Source: Duganella sp. CF458 (GTDB lineage Bacteria > Pseudomonadota > Gammaproteobacteria > Burkholderiales > Burkholderiaceae_D). Taken from it: a DNA stretch of 64,000 bases. A program made the translations under genes and the position numbers. The DNA is taken from positions 265,292 to 329,291 of the forward strand of contig NZ_FOOF01000006.1 in NCBI RefSeq assembly GCF_900113115.1, read 5' to 3'. The notes beneath the pieces were generated by a model. It ran no database searches. It had not been told where the DNA came from and saw only the letters and a list, made by a program, of their open reading frames with translations. Below, in pieces: positions 16,258 to 24,505 of the stretch (its first letter is position 1; each line of letters begins with the position of its first letter).

Positions 16258-18459
16258 CTATGGCTGCTGCGTGCTGCGCCCTTGCTCTTCGTCCGGGGGC
16301 GGCGCTTGTTTATGACGCATTTTCCCGATCGCCTTCGCCGCGCCCTGGCCAGCTTTCTCGGTCAGCACCGCGCCGGTCTGGGCCGGGAACGATGAAATGC
16401 CGCGCAAAACGTTGTGGGCGCCCTGCGGAATGCGCTTGAAGCCTGGTGGCGCTGTGTGCGTCGCCTTAGCGCCGTCCTTGAGGTAGACCGGCGAAGCGGC
16501 GTTTAGCGGGCCGGATAGCACCCGGTTGGTCAAGTCCGAGGTGCCTGCCGGATTGAGATTCTTGCCCTCAGCTGAGGCAACGATGCCGGCGAAGAATGGC
16601 ATCAAGGTCAGGTAGGACTTGAAGCCTTCCAGAACAGCGTGGCAAAGCCGGTTTGCCGTGTTGCCGCCGTTCGGATCGCGGGCGCGGTCCAACGCATCGC
16701 TGGCGTAGGTCTGGACGGCAGTGGCCATGGTCATGCCGACACCGGCGCCCCAGATCCTGCTGTACAAATCCACCCGGTTGGCCGATTGGGTCAGGTCAAG
16801 CTTCTGCGACGAATTCCACATGCGCTGCAAGGCTGAACGCGGGTTGGTATGCTTGGAAAACACTCGCGTGGGCAAACCGTCGTGATGGTCCGACAAGGCC
16901 ATCAGGTTCTGCGCGGTGGCCATGGCGCCGCCGCCCGCGAAGGATGCGGAAGCCCTGGCATGGATCGAGTTGGCCAGTTCCGTCGCATTGCTCAAAGCAT
17001 CGCGGATCGCGTTGGCTGAAGCGAAGGAGGCGAAGCCGGCAAAGTCGCCCTTGAGGGTGCCGAAGCCGCCCTTGAGCGCGTGGTCCTGGAATTCCTTCCT
17101 ATCCTTGATGCTGGCGTCGTTCAGTGCAGCGTGCTCGTCGTCGGAATGCACCTGCAAGCTGCCCTGGGTGTTGAACTCGATGCGCGGCGCATCGGGGAAG
17201 TAGACATCCGCCTGCACCGATTCGATGGGACGTATCCAGCCCCCCACTTCGGTGAGGCTGTGCAAGCCGTCGCGTGCGATATCGCCGACCAGCTTGTGCG
17301 CCGTGCCCAGCGCAACGGCTTGCGCCAGTACGCCCGCCACCAGTTCGACGGGACGGTTGACATGTCCGTTCAGGACAGCGGTGGAGGCCAGGAGCGCAGC
17401 GTTGCGAGCATAGCCCCAGTGCGCAGCGGAGGAAACGGCTTGCGGCAAGCCTTGGCCGATGGCTACCTTGGCGATCTTGGGCACGTTCTCCTTCAGGCCC
17501 TGTTCCTTGATGTTGATGGCACGGCTTTTCAGGCTTTCCAGATGCTCGGCATGCAGAATGAAGTTGCTGGCCTGGTGGAATTCCTTGAGCTCCGCTTTCG
17601 CCGCATCCAGCTTGGGTTTGGCGACTGCCGTATCGGCCTCGCGCTTCGTTTCGGGCCGCACTCCTGGCACTGGGACCTTGTTCGACGCTTTCTCCATGTC
17701 GATCTGGCAGGCGAGTGCTTTCAGTTCCAGCTGGTTTTCGCGGTCGGCGACGCGCACCTTGAAAGCCGTCTGGCTCAACTTGACGTTGCCGATCATGGCC
17801 TGGTTGCGCGGATCATCCGCTTCCAGCTTGGCGATGACGTGCCTGTAAGCGGAATCCAGCGCGGTGGCGCGGTTCGCTTCGAGGGTGACCGAACCGGGTG
17901 CACCCAGGCCTGGAGCAATCGTCGCCAGGGCCTCGGGCGGCAAGGGCGGTGGCAATTCGGGGTGGCCTTCCGGATTGATGATGGCATCGAGGGTTTCTTC
18001 GCTGACGGCGCCGCGCGTGCCGAGTGCCACCTGGCCCGATACAGCGCGCTGCAATACCGCACCTGAAGCCAGGCTGTCCAGGGCTTCCTTGCCGAGGCTG
18101 CCGCGCAGGGCCTGGCCTTCCAGCGCAAACTGGCGCGCCAGGATGTCCAGGTTGAGCGGCCCATGGCGTTCAAGGTCTTTCAGCAACGGGCCTTTAACGG
18201 CGGCCAGCTCGGCGTCGCGCGCACGCAGGGCGTCGGCAATCTCCTGGATGTGCGGCGGCAGCTGGGCATGTGCCGTAGCGCCGGCATGCGCCGGGATGCC
18301 CGGCTGCGCGCTCGAAGAGGGTTGCAGGCTCTGGTTGGTCGGCGCGTGCCTGACGGGGAGGGCACCTTGGCCCGGGTTTGCCTGGTTCTGGTTTTGCAGC
18401 CATTGGTGCATCGCGATCGTGTTGTTCAGCGAAGCGATGCCGGGGAAATTTCCAAACAT
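16258..18459 (-). CDS. Candidate T3SS-secreted effector, 733 residues
   Basis: I do not recognise a named effector family. The first 60 residues are rich in Asn, Gln, Ser and Pro (WLQNQNQANPGQ, NQSLQPSSSAQPG), the composition of type III secretion signals, and there is no Sec signal. The rest is Ala-rich and mainly helical. Hydrophobic helical stretches occur near residues 355-410 (ALLASTAVLNGHVNRPVELVAGVLAQAVALG) and 545-640, and the C-terminus is basic and Pro-rich. GAAGGAGATCCC precedes the ATG. It lies 56 bases downstream of a CesT-type chaperone gene on the same strand, and that pair is preceded by a hrp box (19071-19098). Promoter, chaperone and composition together make secretion through the T3SS likely. 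A translocator or harpin role is possible, but the size favours an effector. Confidence 0.65.
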   Translation of the reverse strand: MFGNFPGIASLNNTIAMHQWLQNQNQANPGQGALPVRHAPTNQSLQPSSSAQPGIPAHAGATAHAQLPPHIQEIADALRARDAELAAVKGPLLKDLERHGPLNLDILARQFALEGQALRGSLGKEALDSLASGAVLQRAVSGQVALGTRGAVSEETLDAIINPEGHPELPPPLPPEALATIAPGLGAPGSVTLEANRATALDSAYRHVIAKLEADDPRNQAMIGNVKLSQTAFKVRVADRENQLELKALACQIDMEKASNKVPVPGVRPETKREADTAVAKPKLDAAKAELKEFHQASNFILHAEHLESLKSRAINIKEQGLKENVPKIAKVAIGQGLPQAVSSAAHWGYARNAALLASTAVLNGHVNRPVELVAGVLAQAVALGTAHKLVGDIARDGLHSLTEVGGWIRPIESVQADVYFPDAPRIEFNTQGSLQVHSDDEHAALNDASIKDRKEFQDHALKGGFGTLKGDFAGFASFASANAIRDALSNATELANSIHARASASFAGGGAMATAQNLMALSDHHDGLPTRVFSKHTNPRSALQRMWNSSQKLDLTQSANRVDLYSRIWGAGVGMTMATAVQTYASDALDRARDPNGGNTANRLCHAVLEGFKSYLTLMPFFAGIVASAEGKNLNPAGTSDLTNRVLSGPLNAASPVYLKDGAKATHTAPPGFKRIPQGAHNVLRGISSFPAQTGAVLTEKAGQGAAKAIGKMRHKQAPPPDEEQGRSTQQP

Positions 18460-18515
18460 GGGATCTCCTTCGGGACGAATGTATAAGGACGGTGAAAGAA
18501 AAAGCGCGACGTGTC

Positions 18516-19028
18516 TTATGCCGGGCTGCTTTCCGCCCCGTTACCGGATTGGCGCAACTGCGCGTCAAGGCGCGAGCGCGCGCCCTGGGCCGTCTTGCCC
18601 CCCTTGTCGTTCGAGGTGTCCTTTTCGTCCAGGAAGTAAGTTGTGCGCCACTGTTCGGCGACGGCTGCGAAGTGGCGCAGCATGGCCAGCGTGAGCATGC
18701 CGCTGGACTGGTCCAGCGGCAGCATGCAGTACAAGACGACCTGTTTGATTTCGGTGTTGTAGCCGAAGGTGGCGTTGTGGCCTGACCCGGCCAACAGGAG
18801 GTTGGTCTCCAGCAGCCGTTGCAGCACGAGTTCGCGCGACTCCGCCGGTAACGGGCCTAGGCCGCAGTAGATGTTGACGATATGCGGCGCCTGCTCGCCG
18901 CCATGGCGCAGCAGGAACTGGGTGCCGCCGATATCGAGTTCGGCCTTGTCGTACAGGGCGCGCGGGTCGGGGATCTGCGCGTGCTCGCAGATCTGGTTGA
19001 TCAGGTTGCGGTAGACGTCGATGCTCAT
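18516..19028 (-). CDS. CesT/Tir-type T3SS effector chaperone
   Basis: A 170-residue acidic protein of the class I chaperone type. It contains an N-terminal helix (MSIDVYRNLINQICEHAQI), strands around LDIGGTQFLLRHG and APHIVNIYCGLGPLP, the ELVLQRLLETNLLLAG helix with the GHNATFGYN turn, a strand VVLYCMLPLD and a C-terminal helix. This is the standard CesT fold order. A short charged tail is extra. The ATG at 19028 follows GGAGAG. A longer in-frame start at 19100 would add 24 residues without chaperone character and would begin inside the hrp box region, so it is rejected. It is the first gene of the chaperone-effector operon, which suggests it serves the 733-residue protein. Confidence 0.85.
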   Translation of the reverse strand: MSIDVYRNLINQICEHAQIPDPRALYDKAELDIGGTQFLLRHGGEQAPHIVNIYCGLGPLPAESRELVLQRLLETNLLLAGSGHNATFGYNTEIKQVVLYCMLPLDQSSGMLTLAMLRHFAAVAEQWRTTYFLDEKDTSNDKGGKTAQGARSRLDAQLRQSGNGAESSPA

Positions 19029-19070
19029 GTTCACTCTCCAGTGATGGGTTGGGGGACGCGATGCTGGAGA

Positions 19071-19098
19071 TGAGTAGGGAATGCGCGGCGCCGGTTCC
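19071..19098 (-). promoter_or_regulatory. Hrp box driving the chaperone-effector operon (minus strand)
   Basis: Read on the minus strand, GGAACC (19093-19098) is followed by 15 bases and CTACTCA (19071-19077). The -35-like half is a perfect match to the HrpL consensus GGAACC-N15/16-CCACNNA, and the second half differs by one base. It ends 42 bases before the chaperone ATG. The deviation (CTAC for CCAC) is shared with the facing box at 19113-19140. Confidence 0.72.
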
Positions 19099-19112
19099 AC
19101 CGGAGACGGAGG

Positions 19113-19140
19113 GGAACTTTCCGCCGCTCCGCGCTACACA
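19113..19140 (+). promoter_or_regulatory. Hrp box driving the 270-residue candidate effector gene (plus strand)
   Basis: GGAACT (19113-19118), 15 bases, then CTACACA (19134-19140). It has one mismatch in each half against the HrpL consensus and lies 36 bases before the ATG at 19177. It faces away from the minus-strand box 14 bases to its left, giving a compact divergent pair. Confidence 0.65.
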
Positions 19141-19176
19141 TGGGGAATGCCTCGTCACCGAAAGAAAGGACGCACC

Positions 19177-19989
19177 ATGCTAGGTAGGCTTGCAACCGCT
19201 GTGGGAACGGCCGCCGCAGGCGCCGTGCTGGATCGAATGGCCCATCGCAACGAAGCGCAGCAACAGCAGCAACCGGCGCAGCCGCAGGCATTGCCGCCAA
19301 GGCCGCCGCATGCGGTCCAGCAGTCGGGCACCGGCAACGAACGCTTGGGCAGGCTCGGTGACGCCATTCGTGGACCGATAAATGGATCGCCGTTTTCCAG
19401 CGGTGTCAGCGGGCAGTTCGGCAAGATGCAGCAGCTGGGAGAGGATGCCAGGACGGTGGCGCAGAATCCCGTCTTCACCGCCGAGGAGCTCAAGCAGTTG
19501 GCAGAACGCGTGCAGGATGACGCCAAAGCCACATTCGGCGCGGCCAAGGTAGTCAGCGGCCACGCGCCACTCACCGGCGGCGATGCCGCGCGGCTCGGCA
19601 AGGCCGCAGTGAAGGACGCGGTGGACAATTTCGATCCCACCAAGATGGTGGAGACCGCGAAGAAGGTTGGTGATACGGCCTACGCCGCAGCGACCACCAG
19701 CAAGGAGGGCATCGACCAGGTGACGGGCGCGATGCAGGACAGGTTGAAGTTCGAAGCGCAGGCAACGGCGGCGGGCACCGCGGCCGTCCACATCGGCGCT
19801 ACCGCGATCAGCATGCTGCCGTTTCCCGGTGCGCCACTGGTCGGCGCCGCGGTGCGCACGGTCGGCACCATGGCCGCCGGCGCCCATATGTCGGCAATGA
19901 TGCGCGAGATCGGCGGCGAAGGGCAGGGCAAGGACAGCGCCCTGCGCCAGGAGGCGACGAAGATCCTGATCGAAAAGTCCGGCAGCTAG
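19177..19989 (+). CDS. Candidate T3SS-secreted protein, 270 residues
   Basis: No known family is recognised. The protein starts with an Ala/Gly-rich amphipathic stretch (MLGRLATAVGTAAAGAVLDRM) and a Gln/Pro-rich segment (about 25-50, five consecutive Gln). A mostly helical Ala/Lys/Asp-rich body follows (about 80-215), and a hydrophobic Gly/Ala/Pro segment near 215-245 (AISMLPFPGAPLVGAAVRTVGTMAAG) could insert into a membrane. AAAGAAAGGA sits 6 bases before the ATG, which makes this start better than upstream in-frame codons at 19081 and 19147. The hrp box 36 bases upstream and the divergent chaperone-effector operon suggest it is exported by the T3SS. Its stop overlaps the pqiC stop by 4 bases in convergent orientation. 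Confidence 0.6.
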   Translation: MLGRLATAVGTAAAGAVLDRMAHRNEAQQQQQPAQPQALPPRPPHAVQQSGTGNERLGRLGDAIRGPINGSPFSSGVSGQFGKMQQLGEDARTVAQNPVFTAEELKQLAERVQDDAKATFGAAKVVSGHAPLTGGDAARLGKAAVKDAVDNFDPTKMVETAKKVGDTAYAAATTSKEGIDQVTGAMQDRLKFEAQATAAGTAAVHIGATAISMLPFPGAPLVGAAVRTVGTMAAGAHMSAMMREIGGEGQGKDSALRQEATKILIEKSGS

Positions 19990-20588
19990 GAAGGGCAGGC
20001 CGCCTTGCCCGCCGCGTGACTGCGCACGGCCGTGGCGATGTCCGCCGCAAGCCTGGCCACGGCGCGGCGGTGGCCCATCACCAGGGCGTCGTAGCCGGCG
20101 CCGACTTCTTCACGGGCGGTGCTGCGGCAGGTCAGGACCTGCGCGCTGCCCGCCAGGCGCACGCTCCAGACGGCGTCGAGCAGCGCATATTTCCCGGGTG
20201 CCGATTCGAAACGCTGCACATTGGTGCTGATGCGGTAGACCGTTGCTTTTTCCGGCGGCTGTGTGCGGAATACGTCGATGGCGCCAAGTTCGCCGGAGAT
20301 TGCCAGCGACAGCGCCTGCCCGATTTCCGATGCAGGGGGTGAAGACCAGCGCTCCTGCTCCAGCAAATCGATGCGGCCTTCGCCGGAGGTCACCACCAGT
20401 TGGCTGCGCGCCACCTGCTGCGGCACGGTAACGTTCTGCACCTCGATGTAGTAGCCGGGATTCGGCACGCTGGCGGCGGCCTGCATGCCGTTGCTGAGGC
20501 TATAGAAGCGTTCCGGCGGCGGACTTGCACAGCCGGCCAGCGACAATGCAAGCACTACACATCCAGACAGGGCATGCCGGCGCATCAT
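19986..20588 (-). CDS. pqiC: Lipoprotein PqiC (ABC-type transport auxiliary, DUF330/YmbA type)
   Basis: A 200-residue outer-membrane lipoprotein with the lipobox LAGC at about residues 17-20 followed by ASPPPERFYSL, the family opening. PqiC works with PqiB to form a conduit for lipids between inner and outer membranes. The start overlaps the pqiB stop (ATGA), so it is the last gene of the pqiABC operon. Length is normal for the family. Confidence 0.88.
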   Translation of the reverse strand: MMRRHALSGCVVLALSLAGCASPPPERFYSLSNGMQAAASVPNPGYYIEVQNVTVPQQVARSQLVVTSGEGRIDLLEQERWSSPPASEIGQALSLAISGELGAIDVFRTQPPEKATVYRISTNVQRFESAPGKYALLDAVWSVRLAGSAQVLTCRSTAREEVGAGYDALVMGHRRAVARLAADIATAVRSHAAGKAACPS

Positions 20589-22222
20589 TTGTTCTCCTTC
20601 GCGGGCTGTGGTTTGGCGCGGATCAGCGCTTCCGGGTGGCGCTGAAGATAATCGGACAGTTCGTTCAGCGATTGCAGCGTTTGCGTCAACTGCTGCAAGG
20701 CCGCGCGCAGGTCGGACTGCACCGGCGAATCCTGCTGCAGTACCTGCTGCGCGGCGCCGAAGGTCTGGCGCGCTTCGCCCAGCGTGGATTGTAGTTCCGG
20801 CACAAGCTGCGAGTCGACCTTCTTGAACAGGTTGTCTGCGCTCTTCAGCGAGTCGCGCAGGTTGTTGCCGATCTGGTCGAACGGCACCTTATCCAGCTTG
20901 CGCGCGATGCTGGCGATCTGCGCCTGCAGTTCATCCAGCGCGTTCGGCACGGTCGGCACTTCGATCGGATAGGCATTCATATCCAGCTTGACCTGTGCCG
21001 CGTTGGGGAAGAAGTCCAGCGCGATATACAGTTGGCCCGTCAGCAGGTTGCCGGTGCGCAGCTGGCCGCGCAGGCCGTGGCTGACCATGCGTTCGAGCAC
21101 CAGCGGGCCGGCGTTGCGGTCCTTGTCGTCGGTGACGGTTTCCTGGAAGCGTCTGCCCAGGCGGCCCGGGTACATGTCCACCGTGACCGGCATCCGGAAG
21201 TCCTTCTTGACCGGATCGAACTCGACGCCCACCGAACGTACTTCGCCCAGCACGATGCCGCGGAAATCGACCGCCGCACCGGGCGACAGGCCGCGCAGCG
21301 ACTGGTTGAAGTAGAACACGGTCGTAATCGGGGCACCATCCGGCTCGCGCATGGCACGGGACTGGTCGGCGGCTAGCGGGAATTCGGTGTTGGGGGCAGC
21401 GACGGTATCCGGCTTGCGGCCGGTAACCGATTCGAAACCGATACCGCCCACCAGCAATGCCGCCACCGATTGGGTATTCAGTTTGAAGCCGCCGGAATCG
21501 AGCTGCAGGTCGACCCCGCTGGCATGCCACCAGCGCGTATTCTTGCCCACGTACTGGTCGTACGGCGCATTGACGAAGACCTTGATCGCCACGCCCTTGC
21601 CGTTATTTTCCAGGTCATAGCTGATGACCTGGCCGGCCGGGATGCGGCGGTAAAAGACCGGGGAGCCGGTGTCGATCGAGCCCAGCGACTCGCCGTGCAG
21701 CGTGTAATACGTGCCTTTCTGGTCGCCCGCCACTTGCGGTACCTTTTCCAGGCCGGTGAACTCGCTGCTGCTGTCCTTCGATTTGCCGGCATCGACGCCG
21801 ATGTAGGCGCCGGACAAGAGCGTGCCTAGGCCGGATACGCCGCTCACGCCGATGCGCGGTTTCACTACCCAGAACCGCGTATCGGTGGCGGTGAAGCGGC
21901 GCGCGTCCTTGTTCATGTCGATGGTCACCAGCACCTTGCTGAGGTCCGGCGACAGCGAGATTGCACGCACCTGGCCCACGTCCACGTCCTTGTACTTCAC
22001 CTTGGTCTTGCCGGCTTCAAGCCCTTCGCCGCTGCGGAAGCTGACCACCACCGTCGGCCCCTCGTCGAAGTAGGACCTGGCGACCAGGCCGATGCCGATC
22101 AGTGCCGCAAGCAGGGGCACCAGCCACACCAGCGAAGGCAGCCAATGGCTGGCCTTTTCCAGCTGTGGTTCGGGCAGGGGAGCACCGGCGGTGTTGGCTG
22201 GGGTGCCGTCGTGTTCAGGCAT
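20585..22222 (-). CDS. pqiB: MCE-domain lipid transport protein PqiB
   Basis: A 545-residue inner-membrane-anchored MCE protein. One membrane helix near residues 28-48 (WLPSLVWLVPLLAALIGIGLV) is followed by three MCE domains (starting near 55, 170 and 290, each with the VXFRXXXGLEXG-like opening) and a long helical C-terminal needle (about 435-540). In E. coli PqiB assembles into a syringe-like tube across the periplasm. The second ATG (22222) is preferred because GGAG lies 6 bases before it; an ATG at 22234 is also in frame. Both lie within the last codons of pqiA. Confidence 0.92.
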   Translation of the reverse strand: MPEHDGTPANTAGAPLPEPQLEKASHWLPSLVWLVPLLAALIGIGLVARSYFDEGPTVVVSFRSGEGLEAGKTKVKYKDVDVGQVRAISLSPDLSKVLVTIDMNKDARRFTATDTRFWVVKPRIGVSGVSGLGTLLSGAYIGVDAGKSKDSSSEFTGLEKVPQVAGDQKGTYYTLHGESLGSIDTGSPVFYRRIPAGQVISYDLENNGKGVAIKVFVNAPYDQYVGKNTRWWHASGVDLQLDSGGFKLNTQSVAALLVGGIGFESVTGRKPDTVAAPNTEFPLAADQSRAMREPDGAPITTVFYFNQSLRGLSPGAAVDFRGIVLGEVRSVGVEFDPVKKDFRMPVTVDMYPGRLGRRFQETVTDDKDRNAGPLVLERMVSHGLRGQLRTGNLLTGQLYIALDFFPNAAQVKLDMNAYPIEVPTVPNALDELQAQIASIARKLDKVPFDQIGNNLRDSLKSADNLFKKVDSQLVPELQSTLGEARQTFGAAQQVLQQDSPVQSDLRAALQQLTQTLQSLNELSDYLQRHPEALIRAKPQPAKENK

Positions 22223-23456
22223 GTTTTTCTCCATTGGGCGGGACCGGGTCCCAGATCAGGCGCGGGTCGAACTGCATCGAAGCCAGCATGGTCAGCACCA
22301 CGACGGCGCAAAACGCCAGGGCTCCGGGCCCGGCGGTGATGGTGGCAAGGGTCTGGAATCGCACCAGGGCCACGGTCAGGGTAATGACAAAGATGTCCAG
22401 CATCGACCAGCGGCCCACGAATTCCACCATGCGGTAAAGCATCGTGCGCTGCAAAGGGCGCCAGCGCGAGCGGCGCTGCGCTGTCCATGCCAGCAGGGAC
22501 AAGGCGGCAAGCTTGAGCAGCGGTACCACGATGCTGGCGACGAAGATGATCGCGGCCAGCGCGGGCGAGCCGCTGTCCCAGAAATACAGCACGCCGCTGA
22601 TGATGGTGTCGTCCTCCGTCCCGAACAGGGAATGGGTGTACATCACGGGCAGCAGGTTGGCGGGAATGTACAGGATGGCGGCGGCAATCAGCAGGGCCCA
22701 GGTGCGGCCCAGGCTATCCGGCTGACGGCGGTGCAGCCGCGCGCGGCAGCGAGGGCAATCCTGGTGCGACGTGCCGTTGTCCGCGGAAACCAGCCCGCAG
22801 ACGTGGCATGACAAGGCAGCTTGTGGAACGGGCGGCGGAACGTCCGGCTGCGGCGTCATGGTGTCGCCCAGGTTCCATAACATTTTCGGATCGAACGACA
22901 CCACGATGGCCAGCATCAGGGTCAGCGCGGCGAAGGCAAACAGGCCGGGTTCCAGCACCACTGTGGCAAGGCTGGTCATCTTCACGATGGTGATGAGGAT
23001 GCCGATCATCAGCACCTCGGTCATGCCCCAGCGCCGCGCAAGGTGAATGGCATACAGCAGCAGATTGAACGATTTCGGCTTGTGGCCGCCCGCCAAAGAC
23101 AGCGTCACGTGCAGCAGGGACAGCAGCTCGATGGCCGGCAGCAGGATGGTAAACAGGAAGACCGCCGCAGCCACCAGCGGCATATGCCCCTGCCACAGCA
23201 CCACGATAGCTCCCAGCAGCGTGGCGCGCGAGGCGTTGCCGTTCACGTCCAGTTCGACGATTGGAAAACACTGGGCGATCAGGTACACGATCAGGGTCGC
23301 CAGGGTGATGGCCGCCATGCGTCCTGCGTCGGAATGGATGCCGCGATACATCACCGAGCGGCAGCGCACGCAACGGGCCTTCTCGCGCGGACGCACCGGG
23401 CGCCGGCGATGCAGCACGCCGCAGTCATGACAGCTAATCAGATCGTATCGATGCAC
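22215..23456 (-). CDS. pqiA: Inner-membrane protein PqiA
   Basis: A 413-residue polytopic protein with two tandem PqiA modules. Each begins with a zinc-ribbon-like Cys-X2-Cys pair set (SCHDC and RCVRC near residues 9-30; SCHVC and DCPRC near 215-240) followed by four predicted membrane helices. PqiA is the membrane partner of the PqiB/PqiC transport system, first described as paraquat-inducible. It is the first gene of the minus-strand operon. The 160-base gap to its right (23457-23615) separates it from a plus-strand gene and should contain the promoter, although no strong consensus is visible. Confidence 0.93.
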   Translation of the reverse strand: MHRYDLISCHDCGVLHRRRPVRPREKARCVRCRSVMYRGIHSDAGRMAAITLATLIVYLIAQCFPIVELDVNGNASRATLLGAIVVLWQGHMPLVAAAVFLFTILLPAIELLSLLHVTLSLAGGHKPKSFNLLLYAIHLARRWGMTEVLMIGILITIVKMTSLATVVLEPGLFAFAALTLMLAIVVSFDPKMLWNLGDTMTPQPDVPPPVPQAALSCHVCGLVSADNGTSHQDCPRCRARLHRRQPDSLGRTWALLIAAAILYIPANLLPVMYTHSLFGTEDDTIISGVLYFWDSGSPALAAIIFVASIVVPLLKLAALSLLAWTAQRRSRWRPLQRTMLYRMVEFVGRWSMLDIFVITLTVALVRFQTLATITAGPGALAFCAVVVLTMLASMQFDPRLIWDPVPPNGEKHA

Positions 23457-23615
23457 ACGTTCAGGGCAAGTTCAAATATGCCAGCATGATACGACATTTG
23501 ATACGCAAGCCCGGAGTCGTGACTATTCGATAGACTTCCAGGGTCCCGGTTCGGCTAAAGTCTGCGCCCACCGAAAGCTTGAACCGGAACGCCATTGAAA
23601 CAGGCGCAAAAAAGA

Positions 23616-24203
23616 ATGAAGAATATACGCTTGGTTTCGTCCGGAATTGAATTTGCGCTCTACGCCAGCTTTTGCCATGCCGCCGACTTCGGCGGCAAAT
23701 CATGGGGCTATGCATGGGCCGATACGCCCCAAGGCAAGTTCGAATGCATCAACGACGATAGCACGGACAACTTCCAGGTGCTGAAGCTGAATGGCCGGGT
23801 CGTTTTTCGCCAGACGGTCGAGTCGAGCTGGATCTCGGAAGGCGATACGCTGGCCAACGGTATCCGGCAAAGCGGCGTTGGCTGCCCTTCGATCATTGCA
23901 AATGAACGTGGCTACGTGGTGATCGTGCGCGACACCCAACCGCCGCACTATGGCGTGCAGGGCTATGCCATCATCGACTTCAACGAGAAAGAGCCAATCC
24001 TGATCACGCTCGCCGAAGGGCAGCGTCCCCAGGACGAAAAAGTCGCGCGCAGCCAGCGCTTTGGATGGTCCGCCAAGGGCCTCAGGTTCCGCTATTTCGG
24101 CTATTTGCCGGATCAACCGAGCAGCACTGCCGGCTCTGCAAAACCGCGTCACCACGAGCTTTTCCTCGATTTTTCTTCAGATATTGTCGACGTTACCAAA
24201 TAA
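23616..24203 (+). CDS. Hypothetical exported protein, 195 residues
   Basis: No family recognised. From the ATG at 23616 the protein begins MKNIRLVSSG and has a hydrophobic stretch ending FCHAAD, a plausible signal peptide with cleavage after residue 23. The mature part contains Trp/Gly-rich strands (GGKSWGYAWADTPQG), one cysteine in FECIND and one in VGCPSI that could form a disulfide, and a mainly beta pattern. A TTG at 23595 is in frame but would put charged residues before the signal. It is followed 1 base after its stop by a damaged gene with a similar Trp/Tyr-rich style, and the two may have been an operon. Confidence 0.6.
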   Translation: MKNIRLVSSGIEFALYASFCHAADFGGKSWGYAWADTPQGKFECINDDSTDNFQVLKLNGRVVFRQTVESSWISEGDTLANGIRQSGVGCPSIIANERGYVVIVRDTQPPHYGVQGYAIIDFNEKEPILITLAEGQRPQDEKVARSQRFGWSAKGLRFRYFGYLPDQPSSTAGSAKPRHHELFLDFSSDIVDVTK

Positions 24204-24204
24204 G

Positions 24205-24499
24205 ATGAACCGCCGCGCCTACCTCGTGAGCGAACAGCCGGACGGCATGGACGACGGGGGTGTGGAAGGTATATGCGGCGAATGGAAAGCTGTCCTGGTC
24301 AGGCTATGACTTTATCCCCGCCAGCGACCCGAATTACCGGTACGCGGACCTGAATACGCCAACCTGGATGCCCAACGGCGAATTGGTGGCAAACGCCTCG
24401 TGCAGCTCCGACCCGGACCGTAAATGGAAGGTCAAACTGGTCAAGAACAATGAGCAATGGGACTGGGCACCCCGCAAGAAGTGCCCGGCCTCGAAATAA
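24205..24499 (+). pseudogene. Frameshifted small gene (about 97 residues if restored)
   Basis: The ATG at 24205 opens a frame that reads through MNRRAYLV and MDDG, then passes a run of five G (24256-24260). After the run, coherent coding continues in the next frame (VWKVYAANGKLSW to CPASK, stop at 24497-24499). Removing one G would join them into one protein of about 97 residues with no internal stop. As read, the first frame ends at 24307-24309, and the second could start only at a GTG at 24260. Either the gene is broken, the run is a sequencing error, or it is a phase-variable tract. Function is unknown. Confidence 0.5.
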
Positions 24500-24505
24500 C
24501 ACGGC

